Below, piece after piece: positions 41,966 through 54,327 of a stretch of 64,000 bases of DNA. Origin of the DNA: Galeruca laticollis (Eukaryota > Arthropoda > Insecta > Coleoptera > Chrysomelidae); NCBI GenBank assembly GCA_963921935.1, contig OY998175.1, forward strand, positions 230,104,122-230,168,121, written 5' to 3'. Every line of letters begins with the position of its first letter. The first letter of the stretch is position 1. The translations under genes and the position numbers were made by a program. A model generated the notes under the pieces. That model worked only from the letters and a program-made list of their open reading frames with translations, had not been told where the DNA came from and made no database searches.

Positions 41966-44455
41966 CATTCCAAATTATTTTGCTTCATTATAGAATACTT
42001 CAAATTGTTCGGGAACGCTATAAAACACACTAAATCGTTTTTGCTCATTTATTTGTACCCTCCAGCAATCCTGAATATTTTATAGTATTTAAGAACATTC
42101 TATAGTGTTCCAAATCACTTTAAATTAGCCTCCCACCTTATGAAACATTATTGAACTTTGGAGATCATTTTACAATATATTAGAACATTCTAAACTATTA
42201 TAGAACATTACAAATTATTTTTTGAAATTTTAAATTGTTCCGGAACATACTAAAGCCTCTAAATCATTTTAGTTAATTTACTTATATTCTGGAACATTCC
42301 GGAATATTTTATTATCTTTTGGAATATTCCATAGTATTCCAGATTCGTTTTAGAACATTTCAAATTGGCCTATAAATTTGTGGAACATTCTTAAATATTG
42401 TAGATCACTTTACAATGTACTAGAATATTCTAAACTATTATCTAACCTTTAAAATAATTCTTTGATCATTTCAGAACATTGTATTGAATATTCTAAAACA
42501 ATATGAACCATTTTAATCCATTAAATTGGATCCAGGAACATTCCTGAGTATTTTATAATCTTTAGGTACATTCTATGGTGTTCCAGATTAGTTTTAGAAC
42601 ATTTCAAACTAACTTCTAAACTTGTGAAACATTCTTAAACACTGTAGATAATTTTACAATGTACTAGAATATTCTAAGCTATTATAGAATAATCTAAATC
42701 ATTCTTGATGCTTCTAGGACATTTTAAATTTTACGGAAACATTCTAAAACAATCTAAATCATTTTATTTCAATTAATTATATTCTGAGACATACTTGAAT
42801 ATTTTATAATATTCAGGAACATTATATAGTGTTCCAAATCATATTAACATTTCAATTTAGGCTCGAAACTTGTAAACCATTTTTAAACATTGGAGATGGA
42901 GATCATTATACAATTCAATAGAACACTCCAAACTATTATCTATCATCCCAAATAATTCTTTGTTCATTTTAGAACATTGTCAAAACTTAGGGAATATTCT
43001 GAAATAATATGAACCATTTTAATCCATTAAATTGGATCCTGGAACATTCCTGAGTATTTTATAATATTTAGAAACATCCTATGATGTTCCAGATTAGTTT
43101 TAGAATATTTCAAATTAACCTCTAAACTTGTGAAACATTCTTAAACATTGTAGATCATTTTACAATGTACTAGAATATTCTAAGCTATTATAGAATAATC
43201 TAAATCATTCTTGATCATTTTAGGACATTTTAAATTTTACGGGAGGATTCTAAAACAATCTAAATCATTTTTTTCATTTAATCATATTCTAAGACATACT
43301 TGAATATTTCATAATATTAAGAACATTATATAGTGTTCCAAATCAGATTAGGAGCATTTTCATTTAGGCTCGAAACTTGTAGAACATTTTTAAACATTGG
43401 AGATAGAGATCATTATACAATCCCATATAACACTCCAAACTATTATCTATCATCCCAAATAATTCTTTGATTTCTTTGGTCATTTCAGAACATTGTATAA
43501 ACTTAGGGAGTATTCTAAAATGATATGAACCATTTTAATCCATTAAATTGTATCCTGGAACATTCCTGAGTATTTTATAATCTTTAGGCACATTCTATGG
43601 TGTTCCAGATTAGTTTTAGAACATTTCAAACTAGCCTATCAACTTGTGGAAAATGTTTAAACATTGTAGATCATTTTACAATGTACTAGAATATTCTAAG
43701 GTATCATAGAATATTTGAATCATTCTTGATCATTTTAGGACATTTTAAATTTTACGGGAACATTCCAAAACAATATCAATCATTTTATTTCATTTAATCA
43801 TATTCTAAGACATACTTGAATATTTTATAATATTTAGGAACATTTTATAGTGTTCCAAATCAGATTAGGAGCATTTCAATTTAGGCTCGAAACTTGTAGA
43901 ACATTGTTAAACATTGGAGATGGAGATAATTCTACAATTCAAACTATTATCTATCTTTCCAAATAAATCTTTGATCATTTTAGAACATTGTAAAACTAGG
44001 AAATATTATAAAATAATATGAACCATTTTAATCCATTGAATTGGATCTTGGAACATTCCTGAGTATTTTATAATCTTTAGAAACATTCTATGGAGTTCCA
44101 GATTAGTTTTAGAACATTTCAAACTAGCCTATAAACTTGTGGAAAAATTTTAATCATTGTAGATCATTTTACAATGTGCCAGAATATTCTAAACTATTAT
44201 AGAATAATTTAAATCATTCTTGATCAGTTTAGGACATTTTAAAATTTTCTAAATTATTATATAACATTCCAAATAATTGTTTGATCGTTTCAGAACATTT
44301 TAAAAACTTAGGGAAAATTCTAAGCAGAGCAGTTTTTGAACATTTCAAATTAACCTAGAAACTTGTGGAACATTTTTAAATGTTGAAGATCAGTCTACAA
44401 TGTACTAGAACATTCTAAACTATAATAGAACACAACAAACTATTCTTTAATTATT
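41966..44455. repeat. Large tandem array of GAACATTC-type repeats, ~505-bp higher-order unit
   Basis: The stretch is built from short units such as TTTTAGAACATT, GGAACATTCCTGAGTATTTT and ACAATGTACTAGAATATTCT. A longer unit recurs with AATCCATTAAATTGGATCC at about 42513 and 43021, and variants near 43530 and 44030, giving a period of about 505 bp over four copies plus degenerate flanking copies. AT-rich, no coding. It lies between a BEL/Pao remnant and a hAT remnant. Confidence 0.88.
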
Positions 44456-45620
44456 TTACAACATTTTACATTTACATACTAAATATAAGGTAACATACAA
44501 GGATTCAAATGTATCTTCAAGGACGCTACACATTTTGTATTGAGTTGACCATCTTGTCTGTTGAAGCCGTTTTAGTTCTTTTGGTTGCTTACTAGGATAC
44601 ATTTTTTTTTGCACATTTATAAATTCCGTGTGCATGGACGAATGACTCATAAAAACGTACAACTGCTCCGCCATATTAAAAAATTATGAGAAATCTGGAA
44701 TTCCTTTAGAGCAGTCTACGACAGCCAAATTGAGGACATGATTGTAGAGCAGATGTAGCAGTGAACGTGAACTGCACTGGTTACTTCTTTTTAAAAAAAT
44801 GCTTGAACACCATTCTTATAATGTACCTCACAATTATTAACATTTGCTCTTTTTTTAATAAATCTTTTGTTTCGTCGGCTAAGACTGAACAAAATTTTGC
44901 TTCGGCAATTTCGTCTCTCGCAGATTGCAGTACTTCATTAGAAAGTATTTATAATAATTAATTTTGTATTTATACTGCAATGAAGGTATTTTGCATTAGC
45001 CGCAGCACTTGAATTTTTTTTAAATACGGGGTCGTGATTTGCAATAAAATGTTTCCTTTATTTGTTCTCTCACTGGATTCATCGTGTCCCCTTTGAGCAA
45101 TTTCTAATTTACAAGTTAATAGAAGAATTTCAGCCAGCGGTTTTTGATGTAATAACGATTTTCTTTAATAAGTATTTTGTTTTTATTTTTAATTAAATTT
45201 TCTACGCCTACAGAACTATATCTTTTGAACTCGTTATATTTTTTCCACCTATTATAACCAATGATAAATAATTTTTCCTTTACATCTGCAATAGCAACAA
45301 TATGCTCTGTTTTCTATTACTGAATAGCCAAGTGAATATGTTGTACCAGTTTTTGTTAAAAGCCCTTAAACAATCACCTATTTTGGTATTCCCTTAAAAT
45401 AGGCTGTGAGGGCAGATCATAAGGGGTTTTTGATAAATCTAAGGGGCAAGAAAACCAGCTCCAGTTATTTTGCGCTTGCTCCATATTGCAACTTGACGTC
45501 GACGATTCATTGGCATCTTTACTTGATAGATTCGTAATTTCTGTGCCATTTTCATCAATTTCTTCTTCCTACTCACTGCCAATTTTAGTAAACTCAATCT
45601 CATTATTCTCTGTTTTTAAT
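44456..45620 (-). pseudogene. hAT-type (ZMYM1-like) transposase, long remnant
   Basis: From high to low coordinates the minus strand shows PYDLPSQPILREYQNR, FIIGYNRWKKYNEFKRYS, LLTCKLEIAQRGHDESSE, VLQSARDEIAEAKFCSVLAD then ETKDLLKKEQMLIIVRYI, VLNLAVVDCSKGIPDFS and MAEQLYVFMSHSSMHTEFIN then PKELKRLQQTRWSTQY. These are successive blocks of zinc-finger-MYM-type-1-like hAT transposases, including the ADET catalytic site. Many stops and frameshifts separate them. The C-terminus is cut by the 505-bp array. Confidence 0.85.
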
Positions 45621-45699
45621 TAGTTTTAATTTTATCACCTGACTTGAACTTTTTATTAAACGTTACTACTCATCACTTAATTATTAGGTATTAAATAAA

Positions 45700-47540
45700 A
45701 ATCTTCTTATTATTAACTTGAAATGAATAATAATTAAATAATGTAGCGCCATCTTTGCGTGAATGACCCAAGCTTAGTAATAACATAAGTAGTTTCCTGT
45801 AATTATATGGGATCCTTGTGTTAATAAACTACTTCAGGTTCAAATTTCTACTCAAAGGTGTCGCCGTTGTAATAATTTTTAATTTTTAGATTATAATTAT
45901 TAAATTATATGGGATCCTTGTGTTAATAAACTACTTCAGGTTCAAATTTCTACTCAAAGGTGTCGCGGTTGTAATAATTTTTAGGTTATAATTATTAAAT
46001 TATGTTTAAAATTAAAACGTTCTTGTAAGAAATACAGCATGATTAGTTTATTTAAAAGTGATTTTTTAAAAAATATTATTAAATAATTTATTCTATTAAA
46101 GGCCACGTGAAATAATCCGGAGGAGTCTAGTCGATATTTCTCTAGTACACTGAATTCTTCTATATAAAATTCGATACGAAAATCTTCTTTATGTTCCTCT
46201 AGAATAATCGAAATTCCCGTGAAAATATCACAAAATACGGACGCTTTCTGTCGTAATGTTTGTGTAGTTAAAATAAATAACTTTATTTGAATTCAATGCA
46301 GTGACGCCATGTTTGTGTGAATGTTCCAGATCAATATTGATATTGATATTAATTTCATTTTTCGACTTGAAATTTTTAGTTAGAGTTGTTACTTGTTAAC
46401 CTAATGAATAATTGTTAGATATAATTCAATTATCTATTAAAATTGAAATATTTTTGTTAATAATACAAAATAAACGTTTTTATTTGGAGACTAATTATAT
46501 TTTAGACAATGCCGCCATCTTCACGTGAACGTTGCAAGCTTAATATTGACAGTAATTTATTTAAATCGTTATATTAATTTTATCACATGAAGTGAAATTT
46601 TTATTAAACGTTGCTTCACTTAATTATTAAAGTATCAAATCAAAATCTTCTTGTTACTAGCTTGAAATAAATAATAATGAAATAATGTAGTTCCATCTTT
46701 GCGTGAATGACCCAAGCTTAGTAGTAATATAAGTAGTTTCCTGTAATTATATAGATCCTTGTGTTAATAAAACATATACGTAATAAAAAAAATGTATATG
46801 TAATAAACTACTTTAACTTCAAATTTCTACTCAAAGGTGTCGCGGTTGTAATAATTTTTAGGTTATAATTATTAAATTATGTTTAAAATTAAAACGTTCT
46901 TGTAAGAAATACAGCATGATTAGTTTATTTTAAAGTGATTTTTTAAAAAATATTATTAAATAATTTATTCTATTAAAGGCCACGTGAAATAATCCGGAGG
47001 AGTCTAGTCGATATTTCTCTAGTACACTGAATTCTTTTATATAAAATTCGATACACAAATCTTCTTTATGTTCCTCTAGAATAATCGAAATTCCCGTGAA
47101 AATATAACAAAATACGGACGTTTTCTGTGGTAATGTTTGTGTAATTAAATATAGTAACGCTGTCTTCACGTAAATGATGTAAGTTTGGGACGGACATAAG
47201 TAATTTCCTGTAATCATATATATCCTTATGGTAATATTCTACTTTAACTTCAAATTTCTACTCACAGGTGTCGCCGTTGACATTATGTTTAATTTTTAGG
47301 TTATAATTATTAAATTTTGGTTAAAATTAAAACCTTTTTGTAATACAATATGAATAGTTTATTTAAAAGTGATTTGTTTAAAAATATTAACAAATAATTT
47401 CTTTCATTAAAGGCCACGCGAAATAATCCTGAAGAATCTCGTTTATCCTTCTGTAGTACATAGAATACGAATACAGTTCGATATGAAGATCTTCGTTATG
47501 TTCCTCTAGAATAACCGAAATTCCTGTGAAAAATATGTTG
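45700..47540. repeat. Three long direct repeats (up to ~550 bp)
   Basis: Units at about 45720-46260, 46670-47120 and 47155-47540 share CATCTTTGCGTGAATGACC, CAAATTTCTACTCAAAGGTG, AAGGCCACGTGAAATAATCC, CTCTAGTACACTGAATTC and TTATGTTCCTCTAGAATAAT. Inside the first unit a 110-bp piece (GGGATCCTTGTGTTAATAAA onward) is itself duplicated (45808 and 45908). No coding. Unclassified local duplications. Confidence 0.82.
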
Positions 47541-47889
47541 AATCAATCCAAATTAGAAACGTTACAATGGCAAATTAAGTAAGTGGTACTGTTTTTCTAT
47601 TAAAATTTTCATAAACAATTTCGTTTCGTAATTTTTTAGATACAGAAATGTAACGGGTCCGCCCTAATGAAACAAGTTGTAACTTATTTAGAAAAAGTCC
47701 ATCACAGTTTAGAACTATTAGGGAATAGGAACAACAGGAGAAATCCAGTAAAGTGATCAAAATGTGAACAACAGATTATCGATAATTCCACTGTAATATC
47801 AGACGATTTCAAATTGAAAGATCTCTAATGGTAAGTTATTAATAATTAATTCTTGTTCTGTTTATATAGTTTTATTCACTTTTTAGGAA
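47541..47889. other. Possible exon fragments, unrecognised
   Basis: AATTAA|GTAAGTGG near 47573 and CTAATG|GTAAGTTA near 47830 resemble splice donors. Bases 47655-47712 recur at 52638-52695. Confidence 0.3.
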
Positions 47890-48122
47890 ACAATTGAAAC
47901 CAGAAGAACTGCCCACAGATGAAATCCCACTGGATAATCTAGTGTAAGAAGCTTTCTGTCTACTCCAGACAGATTTAGCCACGATATCTTCTTGCGAACC
48001 TAGTAACGAAATCTAATTCCTTGAACAGCTCGCTAAGGAATTCCCGTCGCTGGAAATGAAACTTCAACGTGCTGTGTCCTTCTCGCTGTGTCTGAAATTG
48101 ATCCTTCCAGAAATCGAAAGGT
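47890..48122 (+). other. Exon-like segment of an unrecognised gene, two in-frame stops
   Basis: The segment is bounded by a good acceptor (TTCACTTTTTAG) and donor (AAAG|GTATGC). It reads KQLKPEELPTDEIPLDNLV, a stop, EAFCLLQTDLATISSCEPSN, EI, a stop, then FLEQLAKEFPSLEMKLQRAV and SFSLCLKLILPEIE. The amphipathic, non-repetitive composition looks like a real protein. A second short exon-like piece follows after TTTTCCTCACAG at 48180. I do not recognise the family. The stops suggest a decayed host-gene fragment or duplication. Confidence 0.4.
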
Positions 48123-48229
48123 ATGCAAATATTCTTCTTTAGTACTGTTAACCTTTTAGCTATCGTTTTTTCCTCACAGACAACAGAATTGCAGTGCTCG
48201 ATACAAGTGACGGATATGCCAAATAGGTA

Positions 48230-48677
48230 AAATGAGCGTAGGTTAGGTTATATTTAATTCGAATTTATGTTCTAATTAGAAAATGGTGATAGATCTATAC
48301 CAAAGGCATGTTTATTCAATAAAGCAATAGAGCAAATACAATAATTTATAGAAATGGACACTAAAAAATGAATTCTAAATGATATTATAATAGCTTAAAG
48401 TATTGTTTAAATATTTAAAAGTTAGTAAATTTGGAAACTGAATATAATGTAAAGTCCAACATTGCACTCTTTACACAAGTATCTACAATCTCTCCTTTTC
48501 TTTTCTTGTTTTTTTTGTGTGAAAACAAATTACACATCTTCTTGAAGGATTCTTGTTATTTTCTATTTTCGGAATACATATCAGAAAGTGTCTTTATTGT
48601 TTATTAATTGTAGTATTTTTTTTACAAGTTTAAGTGCCTCGACAGTTATGGCCATTGGCACGGTACATTACATAATA
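48230..48677. other. No recognised gene
   Basis: AT-rich, probably including the 3' untranslated region of the non-LTR element that follows. Confidence 0.3.
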
Positions 48678-51600
48678 TCAGAGTTTATAAAAAGTATTAA
48701 TGTATTTAAGGAACTGTATAGTTTTGGATAGTTCACTGGGAGAACTAAACATTTCTTTTAGTGTAGGCTTCATGTCATTTTTCACCCTGACATCGTTGTA
48801 GAGTTGATAGTCTATCAATATATGTTTAACAGTAACAGGACAGTTGCAGGCGTGGCATGTTGGGCTATTATCGGTGGTCATTAAGTGGCCATGAGACAAA
48901 CGTATGTGGCCAATTTGCAGTCTTCTCACAATCCTTGCATCATGTCTTGAAAAATGGTAAGTAAAAGGCGGCCAAGGATGGGTTGAATTTTATGAAGAGT
49001 TTTATTATTGTTGGTCCAATGAATTTGCCAAGATTTGTGGATTAAGGATTTCAGATCTTGGCTTAGTTGAATTGTAGTAGCAGGGGTAACAAGGGAGGCA
49101 GCTTCTTTGGTGTGTTGGTCAGCAGTTTCATTGCCACGAAGGCCGATGTGAGATGGAAGCCAGATAAGTGAAACTTTAGTATGTCGAGCCTGAAGGCATT
49201 GGTATAAATCATGTACGTTTTGAGCTAGTGGATGGTCGGTGAATTTAGATTTTAAAGTATTTATAGAGGATAGGGAGTTAGTGCAGATAGTGACATGTTT
49301 AGATGAAGAGGGAATATATTTGAAAGCCTGAAGGATACTAAACATCTCTCCAGTACGTATGCTGCATGAAGTGGGCAACCAAGTGGTGCTTATAATATTG
49401 TTTGTAGTAGTAACGGCGCATCCGACATCGGTGTGTAGAATTTCAAGGAATGCTTCCTTTATAAGCACAGGGGGGGATTCGTGTTTATTATAAATGGTGA
49501 GAGAGATGTTAAATATGGGTAGGTACTTGTTCCAAGAAGCGTTAAGTGGGGATGGAAATGGTAAAGTTGAACGTTTAGTAGAGGAGCTATAAGCCGGGGA
49601 AAAGATTTTATGGTGCGAGGAGAGTCATTGGGAGATAGATCAGCTACAAAGGTACAAATGTCAAAAACAGGATTAGACGGGTTGCAAGATACACAAGCAG
49701 CGTTTGCTAGGAGTAGGGATTGTCGTCTAAGGAAGAGAGGAGGTTCATCAGCCTCACAGTACAGACTGTCTACAGGGCTGGTGCGAAAAGCGCTGAGACA
49801 AAATAGAATAGCAGTATAGTGGATTGAGTTAAGTAGGTTTAAATAAGATGTGGGTGCTGTCATGTAAATGAAGCAGCCATAGTCCATTTTAGAACCAATT
49901 AGTGCTCTATGGACTCTAAGAAGGACGTTCTCGTCAGCGCCCCAGACGAAGTGCGAGAAAGTTTTGATAATATTTAACCGTTTCAGGCAAATGCTTTTGA
50001 TATCATTTATATGTTGTTTCCAGTTAAGCCGTGAATCAAAAATTATTCCAAGGATTTTGCAGGAATTAACAACAGCTATGGAGGAATTATTTAGAGTGAT
50101 AAGTGGAGCAGGAGATAGCTTTTCTACTAAATTTAATTATTTTAGACTTATTTAGAGATAAGGATAAGCCCAAGTTATCAATTTTGTTCTGTAATAGATC
50201 TACACCATTTTGTAGGAGTTGGCAGGAAGTGGCGGTGGATTTTCCATGGCAACAAATAATTAAATCGTCAGTATACAGTTCGTATTGAACAGGGCCTGGA
50301 AAGTTGGTGCATATGTCGTTTATAGAAAGTATAAACAATGTGGGACGTAGACTGAACCTTGGGGAACACTATCAGTTTGTAGATGAGAGATGGAAAGTTT
50401 GCCATTAACAGAAGAGACTCTGAAGCGCCTGGAGAGTAAGAAATGTTCGATGAAGTGGAAGATATTTTCATTGAGGCTAAGGAGGGAAAGTTTATTTAAA
50501 ACTGCTTTCCTAGGGATGGTATCAAAAGCACTTTTAATGTCGAAGATAGTGGCAACAACTTCCTGTTGACTGTTAAGTGCTGAAGAAATGTTAGCTTGGA
50601 GGAGAGCAAGATTATCTCTGGTTGACCGATTACGTCAAAAACCAGATTGGAAGCGTGGAATAATTTGGTATTTTTCAAGGAACCATAAAAGTCTTTTGGT
50701 AATCATTTTCTCTAGAAGTTTGCAAGTGGTGCAAGTAGGACGAAATGACTTTGGTATTAAGGAAGGTTGTTCTGTTTTCTTAATTGGAACGAGAGCGGAT
50801 TCGTGCCAATTGTCGGGGAATTGTTGGGAAGTCCTAATAATATTATATAGGTTGAGTACTTTGAACAGAGAAACATCGGAGAGTTTTTTATGGAAGATGT
50901 ATGGGATATCGCCGGGACCAGCAGCAGTATTTTTACAAGAGAATAAAGCAGATTTTAGTTCATAAAAAGTGAAAGGGGCATTGCCAGATGTCACATCCTG
51001 CTGATCAATTTGCTCGGCAAAGAAAGGGGTACAGAGAGAAGAGATAGGGGTAGATGTCAAAATATTATTTTTGAATTTATCTTCAAAGTATTCTGCGAAA
51101 GTGTTTGCAGTAGCTTGGCTATCACTATAAGTGAGTCGTTATAGATAAGGCTGGGGATTTTGAGGTTAGTTTTATTACCTTGTATTTGTCGAATTTTATT
51201 CCAGACTTGACTAGGATTAGTGTCGGTTGTCAGGGAGGAGGCATAGTTTTGCCAAGAGGACTTTTTGCATTGTTTTATAATGTATTTAGCTTTTGCTTTG
51301 AGTTTCTTGTGTAAAAGAAGGTTCGCAGGAGTTCTATTTCGGCGCAGTCTATTAAGGGCAGTTTTGGATTGGTGCACAGCATTTTCACAAGCGGAATTCC
51401 ACCAGGGAACAATTTTATGGGTGGTGGATAAGACAGTTTTACCTATGTGCAGGTCTGCTGGCTATGTGCAGGTCAGCTGGCACTGATTATCATTTGAAGG
51501 TTACTGTTGGCATTCGTTGAAGGAGGTAATGAGAGGAGTGTATTTTAAGTGGCTAGTGTGTAATCTGGCCACTTTTAACTTCCAATATCTGCGGGTAATT

Positions 51601-51905
51601 GATTCTTGGTTAGATGGGCTGAAGATGAGAATGGGAAAGTGGTTGCTCTCATGCAGATCGTCCAGTGTATTCCAAGTTAGAGAAGGAGCGGATTTACGGT
51701 CACAGATGCTTAAGTCTATAGCTGAGAAGGTATTGGAGGAGATATTGAAATGTGTGTTTGAGGCAGTATTTAAAAGGCAGGCACCGGATATGTTTTACAA
51801 ATTTTCAACAACTTTGCCTTTTCCAAATTTACGTTTAGATCCCCACATAGTGTTGTGGGCGTTGAAGCCACCAACAAGTATGAAAGGTTGGGGACGCTGA
51901 TATAC
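48678..51905 (-). pseudogene. Non-LTR retrotransposon pol: endonuclease, RT, RNase H, Cys/His tail
   Basis: From 51905 downward on the minus strand: an AP-endonuclease part (FILVGGFNAHNTMWGS, then SAIDLSICD and DLHESNHFPI), a linker (VWNKIRQIQGNKT), then RT (NTAAGPGDIPYIFHKKLSD, FDIKSAFDTIPR, VPQGSV, ELYTDDLIICCHGKS). RNase H follows (VTICTNSLSSINTLKSKF and WLPSHIGLRGNETADQHT), then a C-terminal Cys/His piece (CHACNCPVTVKHILIDY). RNase H after RT points to an I/Loa/R1-group or Jockey-related element. The RNase H residue expected as Asp in TDS is Asn. At least six frameshifts break the gene and the endonuclease N-terminus is missing. Confidence 0.9.
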
Positions 51906-52560
51906 CAAATTGACAAGTTCCTCTTCTTCTAAACCCTTTTTTGGCTGCTGGTATCATCTTTTCCCTCATTTTTTCCTTCTTTGTTTTGGTCAGTGCCTTT
52001 TGCCTTGTACAATTCGTTGTTTATTATTAACTTGTTGTATCTTAATTGTGCTTTAAGGCCTTTACTCCTTGCTTCCTTCATTTTTATTATCAGACTCCTC
52101 ATTTCCTCTTAAACTTCCTTTGGGTTGTCCTCATCAATACATATATCCGTACCTTTCAACCTCTTGGTATTTTGCAAAATCATTCTTCTCATGCTTTCCC
52201 TGTTTCGTTTCACAATTATCTGTCTCTTCCTTCCAATGTTGTATTTACCCAATCTTCACACTTCATCTATGTCTTCTTCCACCGCGATTTTTACTCCCAT
52301 ATTTTGTAATAATGTATATTTTATCCTTAGTTTCCTTGTCACTTTCCTGTTCTTCATCTTCTATTCCCTTTATAACAATATTCCTTTTCTTTATTTCCTT
52401 CTCTAAATTGCTTATTATTTCTTCTTGAAGTGACACTTTTTCTTTTAGCTTTCTCTTTTTTTCTCGCATTTACTTATTGTCTGCTACTACCATATTTAAT
52501 TTTTCGTTAATTTCCTTCTGTTGAAACATCCTTTCTATTTTCCTTATGTCACTCACATCA
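51906..52560 (-). pseudogene. Second non-LTR ORF1 remnant (coiled coil)
   Basis: The minus strand reads KEKVSLQEEIISNLEKEIKK, then RNIVIKGIEDEEQES, then after shifts KIGKYNIGRKRQIIVKRNRE, RRMILQNTKRLKGTDICIDE and LRYNKLIINNELYK. This is the coiled coil plus nucleic-acid-binding segment of a CR1/Jockey-type ORF1, from a different lineage than 17484-17840. It abuts the truncated endonuclease of the neighbouring element and probably belongs to a separate insertion. Confidence 0.7.
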
Positions 52561-52724
52561 ACACACTATATAAATAAAAATATTTAAAACTAGTGAAATA
52601 GTGATCGTTATTTTTCAACTCTACAAAAATATACAGAGCCATAATGAAATAAGTTGTAACTGATTTAGAAAAAGTCCATCACAATTTAGAACATCGTTAA
52701 ATGTCTTATTTTTTTCAGGAAATT
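52561..52724. repeat. Second copy of a short direct repeat
   Basis: TAATGAAATAAGTTGTAACT, then GATTTAGAAAAAGTCCATCA and CAATTTAGAAC (52641-52691) match 47666-47716 with a few changes. The copies bracket the two non-LTR remnants about 5 kb apart. Confidence 0.65.
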
Positions 52725-52965
52725 GTCTTTGCGATTGAAAGTTAGAAGATCGATTAGAAACAATTCCGTGAGAGGTTCTATAGTGATACAAATTTAAGGA
52801 ACAATGGAAATTTGTTATTCGGCAATCGGAAGATTAAATTAGAAAAGTCCAATTCACCTGGTGCCGATTGTATCAGCTCTGTAGAAGATGAAAGAGGATT
52901 TTCTGCGATGAATTTTTTTCAAGAAGTCAGATTGCCGATCGTCAATAGCACCATGTTGGATGAGG
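52725..52965 (+). other. Exon-like segment of an unrecognised gene
   Basis: After the acceptor TTTTTTTCAG (about 52718) the sequence includes the open frame NLLFGNRKIKLEKSNSPGAD, continuing CISSVEDERGFSAMNFFQEV and RLPIVNSTMLDE. It ends at GATGAG|GTGAGAGG. The part just after the acceptor is in another frame. No family recognised. Shared flanking repeats suggest a relation to the exon-like piece at 47890-48122. Confidence 0.4.
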
Positions 52966-53024
52966 TGAGAGGATATTTTTTAAGCTATTTTTTGATTGAA
53001 TAAACAATGTATAGGGTGTTTTTT

Positions 53025-53570
53025 GTTGATTTTTTGAATTTTTTTACTTTTTGAATTACAGGGTGTTGTAATAATGGTCGGTTTTGATTGGTAACATTGA
53101 AACGTGTGAATTATCATATTATTGAAAAAGTTTGTGGTTTTTTCTTTATTTCAACTAATTTTCTATGGGATACTCGATATTTAGAATGCTTTCTGTCGAT
53201 TGTTGTGAATTTTTTACTTTTTGATGTACAGGATGTTGTAAAAATTTAATGGTTTTGATTGATAAAATTGAAATGTGTGAATTTTTCTGTTTTTGGAAAA
53301 TTTCATGTCTTTTTCTTTATTTCAATTAATTTTCTATGGGATACTCGATATTTAGAATGCTTTCTGTCGATTGCTGTGAATTTTTTACTTTTTGATGTAC
53401 AGGATGTTGTAAAAATTTAATGGTTTTGATTGGTAACATTGAACCGTGTGGATTATCATGTTTTTGAAACATTTTGTGGTTTTTTCCTTATTTTAACTAA
53501 TTTTCTATGGGACACTCGATATTTAGAATGCTTTTTATCGATTGTTGGGGATTTTTTACTTCTTGATGTA
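53025..53570. repeat. Tandem array, ~170-bp unit, three copies
   Basis: Units near 53084, 53252 and 53423 share GGTTTTGATTGGTAACATTG, TTTCTATGGGATACTCGATA, TTTAGAATGCTTTCTGTCGA and TTTTTACTTTTTGATGTACA. Spacing is about 168-171 bp. Non-coding. The array ends exactly where the Tc1-like terminus begins. Confidence 0.88.
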
Positions 53571-54065
53571 CAGTTGCGGCCAAAAAAAACTGGGACAGAT
53601 GTTGTTGCCTAGTGTAAATGTGACTTTTCAGTTTCCGGGAAAAATGAAATCTTTTTAACGTATATTTAAATGATAATATCACTAAAGTGTGAATAATATT
53701 GTTTTTCATTATTAAATATCACAGGCTACTAAATAATTTTTTGTTTTCTTATATTATTTTACATGATGCATTTTTACTAAACATCATTGATAATTACATT
53801 TTTATATAAACTTCAAATAAATACTGAAGATTTCAATTCCGACTGTGCTACTCTGCGATGGCTTATACGACAGGATGCTGGAAAATTTGTTGCTGGAACA
53901 GCTTGAACTACTGCTTCAAATGGATTTGCTCTTAAATGGTTAATCAAAATAGCGTCCCGTTCAGCAGTTGACCTTCTCGGACATCCTGAACCTGGAGTTC
54001 TATCAATTCTTAACTCTCATATCGCCATCTTCTTACAATACTTGAAACTGAGTTCTTGCTTACAT
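53570..54065 (-). pseudogene. Tc1-like element end with N-terminal transposase remnant (copy A)
   Basis: ACAGTTGCGGCCAAAAAAAA followed by CTGGGACAG at 53570 is a typical Tc1-family terminus. On the minus strand 53845-54060 encodes the HTH/linker region of the same transposase as copy B. It is a direct repeat of 56915-57125 with scattered substitutions. Bases 53767-53817 are the inverse of 57433-57483. Copy A stops after the linker, so it is a partial duplicate. Confidence 0.75.
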
Positions 54066-54327
54066 TGTTAAAATGTTGAATTACTTTTTAATTTTCAATA
54101 AAAAACAACAATTAATATTTAGTTATCCCGCCATTATGCTCTATGACTTGTCTTAATCTACTGGTCATCGATCTATATAATGTTGAACAATATTCTACAG
54201 TTATTTCCTCCCAAGCATTATTTATAACTTCCAACAAACCTTCAACATTTCTTGGTCTTACATTTGCCTTTCGAATTTCTCTAACTAACATTGCCCATAC
54301 ATTTTCTACTGGATTCACGTCTGGGCT

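Noticed and set aside
52046..52428. Hydrophobic plus-strand frames
   Set aside because: They are the opposite strand of a Lys/Glu-rich coiled-coil ORF1 remnant.
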